From positions 22,495 to 86,494 of the forward strand of contig NZ_NTHN02000020.1 in the NCBI RefSeq assembly GCF_002300555.2: a stretch of DNA of 64,000 bases, in the 5' to 3' direction. Position 1 is the stretch's first letter, and each line of letters starts with the position of its first letter. Shown piece by piece: positions 28,740-37,704 of the stretch. The translations under genes were made by a program, and so were the position numbers. The notes beneath the pieces were generated by a model. That model worked only from the letters and a program-made list of their open reading frames with translations, had not been told where the DNA came from and did no database searches. This stretch comes from Alloyangia mangrovi (GTDB taxonomy: Bacteria > Pseudomonadota > Alphaproteobacteria > Rhodobacterales > Rhodobacteraceae).

Positions 28740-30287
28740 CTACTTGAGGCCCTGCGCCGCAAAGAAGCCCGATCCCGCGCCGGTTCCGGCACCGGGCCAG
28801 CAGGCTGCCCCGATCATGTGCAGATTGGCGATGGGCGTGCGCCCGTCGGCAAAGCCGCGTACCGGGCGGAAAAGGAAGTTCTGCGTCAGGTGGTGCGAGC
28901 CGCAGATCTGGTCGCCGCCGACGAGATTGGGATTGCCGGCCTCGAGATCGAGCGGCGAGACGGCGGTCTTTGCGAGGATGGTCTGGCGGAATCCGGGGGC
29001 CTGTTCCTCGATCAGATCGAGGATGCGCTCGGTCATCGGTGCCTTCGCATCTTCCCAATTTCTCTGGACAATCTCTGCCTTGGCATCGCCCCTGATGGCG
29101 GCGGGAACGACTCGGGCCTGGACCCAGAGCGTGTGCTTGCCCTCCGGCGCGCGGCTCGGATCGAACAGCGTCGGCTGACCCACCACCAGCAGCGGCGTCG
29201 CGGGCAGTTGCCCGGCCAGCGCCTCGGCATAGGTCTTGGCGGCAACCTCGACCGAGCGGCCCACGTGGACATAGGCGTAGCGCTTCAGCGCCTCGGCGGC
29301 CCAGGGTACCGGCGCGTCGAGCGCGAGGTGCAGCATCATCGTGCCGGGGGCGTGGCGGAAGCTCTCGAGCCCGCGGTCGAAGCGCGCATCGCCCGAGCCA
29401 TCGCCGAGCATCCGGCGCAGGTGTTTCGGGGCAAGACCGGCAAGAATGGTTGAAGCCTCAATCGTTTTACCGCACGCGATCACACCGGTGACGCGGCCGT
29501 TCGCATGCAGGATCTGCTCGACCTCGACGTCGCATTCGACCGAGCCGCCATGCGCCTCGATCATGCTGACGAGCGCGCGGGTGGCGACCTCCGCGCCGCC
29601 CTTGCCGATCACCATGCCCATCGCCTGACCGGCCATCGCCTCGAGGTAGGGGAAGATCGCCCCGCCCGCGATGTCGGGGGCAAAATCGAGATGCATGCCC
29701 CAGGAGGCCAGCGCCGTGCGCAGGCGGGGGTCCTCGAAAGTCTCCTCCAGCCAGCTGCGCGGCGAGGTCATGAGAAAGCGCGCCATGTCGAGGCTACGGG
29801 CCGTGCCGAGCTTGCGCCAGCTCTGCCAGAGAAACCGGGCCAGCGGACCGCGGCGCATCGGCGTGCCGAGCAGCCCGCCGAGCACGCCGGCGCGCTCGGG
29901 GAACTCGGCCATCAGCGCGCGCCAGGTCACCTTGTCCGCCTCGGAGGCGAAGCCCGCCAGCGTCTCCTCGACGTCGGTGGAGATGCCGACATGGTCGCCG
30001 GGTTCCAGCGCCTGCGCGAAGGGGTGCGAGACCGGCACGAACTCCAGGCCGTGCCGGGCCATCTCGGCGCCGTGCCGGGCCATGAAGGCCGAGCCGGCGA
30101 ACATCGACAGGTTCATCGCCGCGACGTCGTGGCGGAAGCCGGGCAGGGTGAGCTCCTCGGTGCGCACCGCGCCGCCCGGGGTGGGGCCGCGTTCGAGCAC
30201 CCGCACCGGCTTGCCGCGCGCCGCGAGATCCGCGGCGGCGACCAGCCCGTTTATCCCGGCGCCGATAATGAGGATGGGACCCGGCAT
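28740..30287 (-). CDS. FAD-dependent oxidoreductase, phytoene-dehydrogenase-like (paralogue 1)
   Basis: A 515-residue flavoprotein of the COG1233/phytoene desaturase type. ILIIGAGINGLVAAADLAARG at the N-terminus binds FAD, VRVLERG ends the second strand, and GAACWPGAGTGAGSGFFAAQ is the C-terminal FAD motif. It shares distinctive blocks with the gene at 34506-36079 (FDPSRAPEGKHTLW against ADPSRAPEGQSVLW; NLVGGDQICG against NLVGGDPYGG), so the two are paralogues that flank the 2-oxoacid oxidoreductase genes. Possible roles are oxidation of a dioxindole-like or dearomatised intermediate, or electron transfer from the ferredoxin enzyme. No substrate can be read from sequence. Confidence 0.83.
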   Translation of the reverse strand: MPGPILIIGAGINGLVAAADLAARGKPVRVLERGPTPGGAVRTEELTLPGFRHDVAAMNLSMFAGSAFMARHGAEMARHGLEFVPVSHPFAQALEPGDHVGISTDVEETLAGFASEADKVTWRALMAEFPERAGVLGGLLGTPMRRGPLARFLWQSWRKLGTARSLDMARFLMTSPRSWLEETFEDPRLRTALASWGMHLDFAPDIAGGAIFPYLEAMAGQAMGMVIGKGGAEVATRALVSMIEAHGGSVECDVEVEQILHANGRVTGVIACGKTIEASTILAGLAPKHLRRMLGDGSGDARFDRGLESFRHAPGTMMLHLALDAPVPWAAEALKRYAYVHVGRSVEVAAKTYAEALAGQLPATPLLVVGQPTLFDPSRAPEGKHTLWVQARVVPAAIRGDAKAEIVQRNWEDAKAPMTERILDLIEEQAPGFRQTILAKTAVSPLDLEAGNPNLVGGDQICGSHHLTQNFLFRPVRGFADGRTPIANLHMIGAACWPGAGTGAGSGFFAAQGLK

Positions 30288-30292
30288 GGCGC

Positions 30293-31849
30293 TCACGCCG
30301 CGAAGCTGCGGACGGTGGCGAGGGCGCCGTCGAGTTTCGTGCCCTCGACATCGTCGAGCGCGGCGGTGCGCAGGCGGCGCATCCAATCGGCAGCATCGGG
30401 GCGTCCGGCAAGCAGGTCGCGCGCGCCCATCACCTTGGCGAATTTCGACAATCCGCGGGCGTGGGTGTCGGAATATCCCTTGATCAGCCGGTAGTTGGCC
30501 AGCAACTCCGTCGCCAGCGCGCGGTCACTCGCGGCGGTCTGCAGCACCGTGTCGAACCAGGCGGAGACGTGGCGCATCTCGCTGTCGTGGCGCAGCAGGC
30601 GGCGGCGCAGCGGCCGCAGCGACGACACAAGCCAGAGCAGCACAAACCCCGAGAGGCTGTCGGTGCGCACCCGGCGCCCCTTGTCGAAGTGGCGGCCGTA
30701 CCAGGCCTCGAGCCCCTTGCGGGACTGCATCCAGCGGCCGAGTCCGCGCGGCATGGTCGTCGCCAATTCCTCGAAGCGCGGGTGGAAATACTCGGTGAGC
30801 ATGAGGATCTGATCGTCCTTCACCAGCACCTCGTCCTTGACCCGGGCAAAGCGGGCGGCGCGGGTCTTGATGTCGGCGACGCGCAGGATGTCATCGTAGC
30901 AGAGCGCGCGGGCGCAGTACTTGGCCGCGGCCTCGCTCATCGTGAAGGGGGCGGCATCGACGGCGACGGCCTTCTCGACCATGCCGAGATAGTCGGCGCC
31001 ATAGGCCATGTCCTGGTAGTCGACGACCTTCTTCAGGCCGAGCGCGGCCATCTCGCGGACCTCGGCAGGCAGGGTGGCGAGCCGGGCCTCCAGCGCCGCC
31101 CATTGCGCGCGCAGCTTCTCGGGCACGTGCAGGACCGGCACCGGGGCCACTGCCTCGGCCTCGGGGGCCGGCGCAGGGCTCACTCCGGTGGCAATCTCGT
31201 AGGCGGCACCGAAGGCGCGCAGCGAGGCCTCAACCCCGCGGCCCGACTTGCGGATCACCTCCTCGTAGCTCTCGCGGGGGAAGGGCAGGGCGCCGGACCC
31301 CGCCAGCGCGCCGAGCAGCGACGACGAGATCACCGAGCCCGCCTGTTTCGCCACGGTCTCCATGTCGAAGGCGACGACATGGTCGGCGGCGATGCCCATG
31401 GCCTCGATCACCTCGCGGCCGTTGGCGCGGCCATCGCCGGGAGCGATCTTCTCGGAGACGGCGGGGATGCGGTGGGTCGAGGCGATCATCGTGGTGCGGC
31501 CCGGCGTGACGAAGCCGCGCAGGATCGCCCGCCCGCCCTCCATCAGCTCCGAGGCCATGAGGATGTCGACATCGCCAATGGCAGGCGAGAGCGAGAACAC
31601 CGGCATCCGGCCGGTGTCGCGGCACATCTCGACGTAGTAGATCGTGGCGCCGGTGCGCTGCGCCACGCCCGCGACCGAGGTCGACTGCGCGCGGTAGCCG
31701 CTCGCTTCGGCCACGTCGACGATCCAGTTGGTCAGCACGCCGCCGCCCTGTCCGCCGACGGCGAGCGCCGCGAGGGTGATGATCTTCTCGCCGTCCGGTC
31801 CCGGGGAGCGGCGCGCGATGAGCGGTTTGGTCTGCATGTTCATGGGCAT
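30293..31849 (-). CDS. iorB: Indolepyruvate:ferredoxin oxidoreductase-like beta subunit
   Basis: A roughly 518-residue protein. Residues 25-200 form the gamma/beta-type domain of 2-oxoacid:acceptor oxidoreductases (LAVGGQGGGVLTNWIVDVAE, STSVAGVAQRTGATIYYVEM, ADILMASE-like DVDILMASELMEGG). The long C-terminal half resembles the extra domain found in large one-chain indolepyruvate oxidoreductases (DUF6537-like). Archaeal IorB is only about 200 residues, so this is the extended form. The start could be ATG 31849 or 31843; GAGG spacing favours 31843. It follows the alpha gene by four bases. Substrate may be isatinate rather than indolepyruvate (inference). Confidence 0.84.
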   Translation of the reverse strand: MPMNMQTKPLIARRSPGPDGEKIITLAALAVGGQGGGVLTNWIVDVAEASGYRAQSTSVAGVAQRTGATIYYVEMCRDTGRMPVFSLSPAIGDVDILMASELMEGGRAILRGFVTPGRTTMIASTHRIPAVSEKIAPGDGRANGREVIEAMGIAADHVVAFDMETVAKQAGSVISSSLLGALAGSGALPFPRESYEEVIRKSGRGVEASLRAFGAAYEIATGVSPAPAPEAEAVAPVPVLHVPEKLRAQWAALEARLATLPAEVREMAALGLKKVVDYQDMAYGADYLGMVEKAVAVDAAPFTMSEAAAKYCARALCYDDILRVADIKTRAARFARVKDEVLVKDDQILMLTEYFHPRFEELATTMPRGLGRWMQSRKGLEAWYGRHFDKGRRVRTDSLSGFVLLWLVSSLRPLRRRLLRHDSEMRHVSAWFDTVLQTAASDRALATELLANYRLIKGYSDTHARGLSKFAKVMGARDLLAGRPDAADWMRRLRTAALDDVEGTKLDGALATVRSFAA

Positions 31850-31853
31850 AGCC

Positions 31854-33998
31854 TCAGGCAAAGACGACGCGCTTGGCGTCGCGGCGGCGCTGCAGCCAGG
31901 AGATGATCCTGCGGCTGCGCGCGGCGCGGCGCGTCTCGCGCTCGGTGGGATTGGTGACGATCTCGGCCTGGTAGAAGCTGGGGCAGAGCACGGCGGCATC
32001 GGCCACCTCGCCGCAGTTGCCGCAGCCGACGCAGCTCTGGTCGATGGCGGCGACGGGATCGTCGCGCAGCGGATCGCCGGTGTCCTTGACCGAGAGCGAC
32101 GGGCAGCCGGACAGACGCATACAGGCGTGATCGCCGGTGCAGACATCCTCGTCAACGCCGAAGCGGGGACGGACCACGCGCTTGCCCTCCTTGGCGGCCT
32201 TGGCCAGTTCGGGCTTCACACGGCGCTGCTTGTTGAGCATGCATTCCGACGAGGCAACGATGACCTTGGGGCCTTCCTCCTCGGTGGTCAGCGCCTCCTT
32301 GAGGGTGTCGCGCATCTTGGTCACGTCATAGGTGCGATCGATCTGGCGCACCCATTTCACCCCCATGCCCTTTACTGCGTCGACGATCGAATTCTGCGTC
32401 TGCTTGGTCTTGTTGACCGCGCGCGACGACAGGATGTCCTGCCCGCCGGTCGCCGAGGAATAGAAGTTGTCGACGATGACGATGACGTTGTCGGACTTGT
32501 TGAACACCGCGTTGCCGACCGAGGAGGTCAGCCCGTTGTGCCAGAAGCCGCCGTCGCCGACGAAGGAGATCGCCCGGCGCCCCTTCTTGTTCTCGTTGTG
32601 GAAGGCGGCGGCAGAGGCCGGGCCGAGCCCGTAGCCCATGGTCGTCGCGCCGATGTCGAAGGGCGGCATGATCGAGAACAGGTGGCAGCCGATGTCCGAC
32701 GAGATGTGGTGCGCGCCAAGCTCTTCCTCGACCAGCTTGGTGGCGGCGAAGATCGGGCGTTCGGGGCAGCCGGTGCAGAACCCCGGCGGGCGGGCCGGAA
32801 GGGTCTTCGACAGGTCGGGGATGGCGACGGGCTCCTCGTTGGTCGCCACCTTGGCAACCGGCAGGAGGTCGGGCGCATGTTCGGACAGGAAGGCGCCAAG
32901 CCCCTCGACCATGACCTGCCCGGTGTATTCGCCGCCCATCGGCAGCTTGCCCTTGCCCTCGAGCTTCACCGTCTTGCCCGACTGGTAGAGCATGTGGGCG
33001 ACCTGCTGCTCGATGTAGTTGGGATGGCCTTCCTCGATGATCAGCACCGCGTCCTTGCCGGCGCAGAAGTCGAGGATCTGGCTATCGACCAGCGGGTAGA
33101 CGCAGTTGAGCACCAGCATGTCGATCTCGGTGTCGCCGTAGAGATCGGCGAGGCCAAGCCGGTTCAGCGCCCGCACCACGGTGTTGTAGGTGCCGCCCTG
33201 CAGGATCAGCCCGACCTTGCCAGCGGCGTTGCCGAAGCGTTCGTTGATGCCCTTCTCGACGATGAACGTCTCGGCGGCGGGCTTGCGCTTGGTGAGCTTC
33301 TCGGCCTCGTGGATATAGGTCGCCGGGGGCAGCACGATGCGGTCGAGCTTGCGCTTGGGGTTCTCCAGTGCCTCCGAGACGGTCATCTCGGGGCGCTTGT
33401 TGTCCGAGGCCTCGAAATGGCCGTGCACGTGGCACGAGCGGATCCCGACCTGCAGCATCACCGGGGTGTTCGACAGCTCCGACAGCTCGAAGCCGTCGCC
33501 CACCGCCTTGACGATCGAGGGCAGGTTGGGCCGCGGGTCGAGCATCCAGACCTGGCTCTTCATGGCAAAGGCGTAGGTGCGCTCCTGCATGATCGACGAG
33601 CCCTCGCCGTAATCCTCGCCGACGATGATCAGCGCGCCGCCGGTGACCCCGCCCGAGGCCAGGTTCGACAGCGCATCCGAGGCGACGTTGGTGCCGACCA
33701 CCGACTTGAAGGTGACCGCGCCGCGGATCGGATAGTGCACCGAGGCGGCGAGCATGGCAGTCGCGGTGGCCTCCGAGGCCGAGGCCTCGAAATGCACGCC
33801 GAGCTCGCCAAGGATCTCCTGCGCGTCGGCCAGCACGTCCATCAGGTGCGAGATCGGCGAGCCCTGGTAGCCGCCGACATAGCCGACGCCATTCTCCAGC
33901 AGCGCCTTGGTGATCGCGAGGATGCCCTCGCCGGTGAAGGTCTCGCCCTCGCCCTGCTTCAGCTTCTGGACTTCCTTGGCAAAGGAACGCTCGGCCAT
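31854..33998 (-). CDS. iorA: Indolepyruvate:ferredoxin oxidoreductase-like alpha subunit
   Basis: A 714-residue thiamine-diphosphate enzyme. It has an N-terminal pyrimidine-binding domain (VGGYQGSPISHLMDVLADA), SVVGTNVASDALSNLASGGVTGG, a central CTGCPERP motif, the TPP site GDGGFWHNG...VIVIVDN near residues 481-511, and a C-terminal two-cluster ferredoxin domain (CTGDHACMRLSGCPSL; CVGCGNCG...CPS). It oxidatively decarboxylates an aryl 2-oxoacid to the acyl-CoA and reduces ferredoxin. Upstream in the operon are MarR, a flavoprotein and isatin hydrolase. That context suggests isatinate (2-aminophenylglyoxylate) as substrate, giving 2-aminobenzoyl-CoA. Confidence 0.88.
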   Translation of the reverse strand: MAERSFAKEVQKLKQGEGETFTGEGILAITKALLENGVGYVGGYQGSPISHLMDVLADAQEILGELGVHFEASASEATATAMLAASVHYPIRGAVTFKSVVGTNVASDALSNLASGGVTGGALIIVGEDYGEGSSIMQERTYAFAMKSQVWMLDPRPNLPSIVKAVGDGFELSELSNTPVMLQVGIRSCHVHGHFEASDNKRPEMTVSEALENPKRKLDRIVLPPATYIHEAEKLTKRKPAAETFIVEKGINERFGNAAGKVGLILQGGTYNTVVRALNRLGLADLYGDTEIDMLVLNCVYPLVDSQILDFCAGKDAVLIIEEGHPNYIEQQVAHMLYQSGKTVKLEGKGKLPMGGEYTGQVMVEGLGAFLSEHAPDLLPVAKVATNEEPVAIPDLSKTLPARPPGFCTGCPERPIFAATKLVEEELGAHHISSDIGCHLFSIMPPFDIGATTMGYGLGPASAAAFHNENKKGRRAISFVGDGGFWHNGLTSSVGNAVFNKSDNVIVIVDNFYSSATGGQDILSSRAVNKTKQTQNSIVDAVKGMGVKWVRQIDRTYDVTKMRDTLKEALTTEEEGPKVIVASSECMLNKQRRVKPELAKAAKEGKRVVRPRFGVDEDVCTGDHACMRLSGCPSLSVKDTGDPLRDDPVAAIDQSCVGCGNCGEVADAAVLCPSFYQAEIVTNPTERETRRAARSRRIISWLQRRRDAKRVVFA

Positions 33999-34062
33999 GG
34001 GTGGTCTCCTTGGGTGCCGGTCGCGGGCCGTTCAGAGGTGGGGCCCGTCCGGTCTTTTCGTG

Positions 34063-34509
34063 TCAGAAATCGTGGTGTCGGATGTCGTGCAGCACGCGCT
34101 GCAGCAGATCGTTCAGCGTTGCGCGCTCGCCTTCGTCGAGCACCTGCAGCATGCGGTCGCGCATCGCCTGCATCGCCGGCCAGGCGGTCTCGTAGGCGGC
34201 GCGGCCCGCGTCGGTGAGGCTGATCTTGCGGAACCGGCTGTCGCCGTCCTGCGCCTCGCGCCGGACCAGCCCGGCGCTCTCCATCGCATCGAGCGTGCGC
34301 GACAGGGTCGGCTGCTTGATGACGGTCAGCACCGAGAGCTCGGTGATCGTGTAGGGTCCGCTCTCTGCCAGCACCGCCAGCGCCCGCATTTGCGGCACCG
34401 AGACGCCGACCTCCTTGAGCGCGGTCTCCACGCTGCGGTTGTAGCGCGCGCCGATGCGGTTCAGCAGGTAGGGGGTGAAGGCCTCGAGGTCTTTGGGCGC
34501 GCCCGTCAT
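34063..34509 (-). CDS. MarR family transcriptional regulator (island regulator 1)
   Basis: A 148-residue winged-helix protein: VSVPQMRALAVLAESGPYTITELS, the recognition region VIKQPTLSRTLDAMESAGLVRRE, and the wing DGDSRFRKISLTDAG. MarR proteins usually repress catabolic genes and release DNA on binding an aromatic ligand or its CoA ester. It lies inside the isatin hydrolase operon (ATGA overlap with the flavoprotein gene), so it would be autoregulated. It is one of two candidates for binding the shared 13-bp motif. Confidence 0.9.
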   Translation of the reverse strand: MTGAPKDLEAFTPYLLNRIGARYNRSVETALKEVGVSVPQMRALAVLAESGPYTITELSVLTVIKQPTLSRTLDAMESAGLVRREAQDGDSRFRKISLTDAGRAAYETAWPAMQAMRDRMLQVLDEGERATLNDLLQRVLHDIRHHDF

Positions 34510-36079
34510 GCGCCCAGCTCCTTCGCCACCAGGAAGCCCGAGCCACCCGACAGGCCCGGCCCGGGATGGGTCGAGGCGCCGATGTGGTAGAGCCCCTTGA
34601 GGTCGGTGCCGTGGCGGGTGCTGCCCGCGAAGGGCCGCCAGAGGAAGAACTGGTCGAGCGTGCAGGCGCCGCCGTAGGGATCGCCGCCGACGAGGTTCAT
34701 GTTGTAGCCCTCGAGATCGGCGGGCGAGATCGCGCGGCGGGTGACCACGCTTTCCGAAAAGCCGTCGATGTGCCGCGCGAGGATGGCCTCGATACGGTCG
34801 GCATAGGCCTCGCGCAGGGCCTCGGTCCAGGTGCCGTCGGCGGGCACGTCGATCTCCCCGGCGGCATCGCCTTTCACGTGGCGCGGTGCCTCGGGCATCT
34901 GCAGCCAGAGCACGCTTTGCCCCTCGGGGGCGCGGCTCGGGTCGGCGGCGCAGGGCTGGCCGACGCAGATCGTCGGCACCTCGGGCAGCATGCCGCGCTC
35001 GGCCTCGTTGCCGGCCTTGGACACGCCGTCGAGCCCCGGCGTCAGATGCAGCAGCTGCACCTTCTCGAGCCCCCCCGGTCTTCCATTTCACCGGCCCGTT
35101 CAGCAGGTAGTGAAGCTGGAAATTGCCCTTGCCGTACTGATACTTGCGCAGATCATCCTTGCGCGCTGGCTCGGCAGCAAGCGTGCCGTAAAGCTGCTGC
35201 GGGGTGACCGAGGCAAGCACCGTCCTTGCCGCAATCGTCTCGCCGTTGGCGAGGCGCAGGCCGGTGGCGCGATCCCCGTCACGGGTGATCTCGGCGACCT
35301 CGGCCGACGTGCGGACGCTGCCGCCATGTTCCTCGATGATGGCAATCAGGCCGCGCACCATGTTGGAGGCGCCCCCCCTTGACCACCGGGGCCGAGGCGG
35401 CCTCGAGCGCAAAGCCGATCACCTTGCCCATCTGCCCCGAAAAGGCCGCTTCCGGCCCCAGCCCCGCGTGCAGGCACCAGGGCGCCCAGAGGGCCCGCGA
35501 GAGATCGCTTTCGAAGGCGCTTTCCAGCCAGGAGCGCATCGGCTGCAGCGCCCCGCCCATCACCGTGGCAAGGCCGCGCGGCTTGCGTTTCCAGGCCTCC
35601 TTGGCGAGCAGCTTGGCGGTCTGCTTTGACCAGGGATCGCCCCCCATCAGGCCAAAGAGCAGCCCCGCGTCGGCCCCGAACGCGTCGAGATCGCGCGCGA
35701 GCTGCGCGCCGTCACCGTCATGGGCGGCATCGAAGGCGGCGACGTTGGCGGCGCGGTCGGTGGTATAGGTCAGCGCGCGCCCGTCCGGCAGCAGCACGCC
35801 GGTCGGCGTGTCGGTGGCGCAGAATTCCACGCCGTGCCGCGCGAGATCGGCGCCGAGCGCGCCATGCGCCCCGCCGGTCACCCACAGAACGAAGGTGGTG
35901 GCGAGGGGGTCGTAGGTGACCCCCTCGGCCAATTCCTCGGAGCGCATGCAGCCGCCCGCGACCGCCTCGCGTTCGAACACGGCGACGCGCTTGCCCGACC
36001 GGGCGAGCAGGGCCGCCGCGGTCAGCGCGTTGATGCCGCTGCCGATGATGGCAACGTCGGGAGAGGTCGGGGCGGTCAT
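34506..36079 (-). CDS. FAD-dependent oxidoreductase, phytoene-dehydrogenase-like (paralogue 2; two frameshifts as given)
   Basis: Three frames together encode one 523-residue flavoprotein: an N-terminal FAD motif (VAIIGSGINALTAAALLARS), a middle part (GASNMVRGLIAIIEEHGGSV..., VLASVTPQQLYG) and a C-terminal part ending GASTHPGPGLSGGSGFLVAK. The joins fall at the C7 runs 35372-35378 and 35070-35076, and each is mended by removing one base. After repair it aligns along its length with the 28740-30287 product. GGGAG precedes the ATG at 36079. It lies between isatin hydrolase and MarR. Two independent errors at identical run lengths argue against natural decay. Confidence 0.82.
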
Positions 36080-36098
36080 CGGCAGGCGCTCCCTTGGC

Positions 36099-36890
36099 TC
36101 AGGCTGCGACCAGCGCCAGCGCGCGGATCGGCGAGCCGGTGCCCTTGACGATCTTCAGCGGCGCGGCGACGAGGATCGCGCCCTTGGCCGGCAGCTTGTC
36201 GAGGTTGGTCAGCGAGGCCAGCCCGTAGCGATTGTGCTTGTGCAGCAGGTTGTGCGCGGGGAAGGGGATCTCGAAGCCGCCCGCCGCGCCGGCGTCGGTG
36301 CCGATGCACTGGGTGCCCCAGCCGAGCGCCTTCTTCTCTTCCATCAGGTACTGGATGACCTCGGCGGTCGGGCCGGGGGTGTGCGGGCCTGCCTCATCGG
36401 CGTTAAGATAGGCGGCCTCGTCGGTGTTGAACCGGTCCCAGTCGGTGCGCATCAGCACCCATTCGCCTTCCTTGATCTCGCCGTGCTCGGCCTCCCAGGC
36501 CTTGACGTGCTCGACGGTCAGCAGGAAATCGGCATCCTCGGCGGCCTCTTTCGAGCAGTCGATGACATTGGCGGGGGCGGCGAAATACTGCGGGTTGATC
36601 GTGTCGACCGAGCCGTCGGCATAGTCCTTGCCGGTGATCCAGTGGTGCGGCGCATCGTAGTGGGTGCCCGAGTGCTCGCCGATCTTCAGCCAGTTCCACG
36701 CCCAGAACGGACCGCGGTCGCCGTACTCGGAGATCTTGTGGATCTCGATCTTCGGCGTGTCGTCGGCGATTTCCGGCGGCAGCTTCAGCAGCGGCGTGTC
36801 GGGGCCGAGCGGGGCGGTGCAGTCGATCACCTTGATCGAGCCGTCGAGCAGGCCGCTGGCCAGCGTCGCGAGGGCGTCTTGGTTGGTCAT
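36099..36890 (-). CDS. Isatin hydrolase (Mn-dependent cyclase family)
   Basis: A 263-residue metal-dependent hydrolase of the kynurenine formamidase/cyclase fold. The metal motif HSGTHYDAPHHW is present, and IEIHKISEYGDRGPFWAWNW, ITGKDYADGS, GWGTQCIGTDAGAAGG and FPAHNLLHKHN closely match what I recall of the characterised isatin hydrolase of Labrenzia. It would open isatin to isatinate in the cytoplasm. It is the first gene of the operon that continues with flavoprotein, MarR and the 2-oxoacid oxidoreductase pair. General cyclase-family annotation is the fallback, but the resemblance is unusually specific. Confidence 0.87.
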   Translation of the reverse strand: MTNQDALATLASGLLDGSIKVIDCTAPLGPDTPLLKLPPEIADDTPKIEIHKISEYGDRGPFWAWNWLKIGEHSGTHYDAPHHWITGKDYADGSVDTINPQYFAAPANVIDCSKEAAEDADFLLTVEHVKAWEAEHGEIKEGEWVLMRTDWDRFNTDEAAYLNADEAGPHTPGPTAEVIQYLMEEKKALGWGTQCIGTDAGAAGGFEIPFPAHNLLHKHNRYGLASLTNLDKLPAKGAILVAAPLKIVKGTGSPIRALALVAA

Positions 36891-36972
36891 TCTGAAGGTC
36901 TCCCTGTGGTGGTCTCTGTGACTCGTTGGCCGGTCGTTCTTTGAGGTACATGCAAATACATATAATTTTTTT

Positions 36973-36986
36973 CTTCAAGAACGAAA
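36973..36986. promoter_or_regulatory. Shared motif upstream of isatin hydrolase
   Basis: CTTCAAGAACGAAA lies 83-96 bp before the isatin hydrolase start within a very AT-rich stretch (36950-36995). It contains the near-palindrome TTCTTCAAGAA and fits the island consensus. Confidence 0.5.
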
Positions 36987-37167
36987 TTTATAATCCCGTC
37001 ATTTTTCGGCCCTGATCGATCCTTCGCCGCGGCAGGACTATCGTGATCGCTGCGAATTTGAGCATACATTAGGCCAATACACGCAAGGGATGCGCTTCGC
37101 GGAGATGGCTTGGACGACGATCGTTGCAGGGCGCACTGCCCTTCAGTCGCAGGTCTGGAAGAAACAA

Positions 37168-37180
37168 CTTGAAGCCTAAA
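37168..37180. promoter_or_regulatory. Shared 13-bp motif upstream of the cupin operon
   Basis: CTTGAAGCCTAAA followed by ATAAA lies 70-82 bp before the cupin start. It matches the consensus CTTNAAGNNTAAA at every defined position. Confidence 0.55.
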
Positions 37181-37249
37181 ATAAATGGCACTAGCCTTCA
37201 TCCCGACGCGGCCACCATGCCGCACGGTCTGTCCAGGGAGAGAAGTCAG

Positions 37250-37678
37250 ATGACCCAGCAACGAGTCGTTCCCGTCGTCACGCGGTCCGCAGAACTCGAC
37301 GAAGGCACCCAGCAATCGGGCGATTGCGTCCGCAAGTCCGGTGTCAGCCCGCAGCACACGCCGGCCACCAAGATCTGGTTCGGCCGCGTCACCAACGAGC
37401 CGGGCCACCGCTCGCCGCCGCACCACCACCAGGAATGCGAGACCGGCGGCTACGTGCTGAAGGGCCACGGCCGCATCTACTTCGGCGACGACTACAAGGA
37501 ATACATCGACATGTTCGAGGGCGACTTCGTCTTCGTCCCGCCGTTCATGCCGCATGTCGAGGTCAACATGAGCACCACCGAAGAGCTCGTCTGGCTGACC
37601 TGCCGCACGCCGGACAACCTGGTGGAGAACCTCGAGGATGTGCCGGACGAGGCGCTCGAAGGTTACCGCCGCGCCTGA
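37250..37678 (+). CDS. Cupin domain protein
   Basis: A 142-residue single-domain cupin. Motif 1 is PGHRSPPHHHQECETGGYVLKG with two metal His and Glu, and motif 2 is EGDFVFVPPFMPHVEVN with the third His. It is a metal-binding fold used by dioxygenases, isomerases and binding proteins; the reaction here is unknown. It begins a three-gene plus-strand operon with FAH-family and SDR genes, divergent from isatin hydrolase. GGGAG lies ahead of the ATG at 37250. Confidence 0.85.
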   Translation: MTQQRVVPVVTRSAELDEGTQQSGDCVRKSGVSPQHTPATKIWFGRVTNEPGHRSPPHHHQECETGGYVLKGHGRIYFGDDYKEYIDMFEGDFVFVPPFMPHVEVNMSTTEELVWLTCRTPDNLVENLEDVPDEALEGYRRA

Positions 37679-37704
37679 TCGGTGTGGCCTGAAAGGATCA
37701 TCGC

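Larger units (their letters stand above)
36891..37249. other. Divergent control region between isatin hydrolase and cupin operons
   Basis: This 359-base gap has no supported gene. It carries two copies of the shared motif, one near each divergent gene (36973-36986 and 37168-37180), and an AT-rich core at about 36950-36995 that likely holds promoter elements for both directions. Confidence 0.6.
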
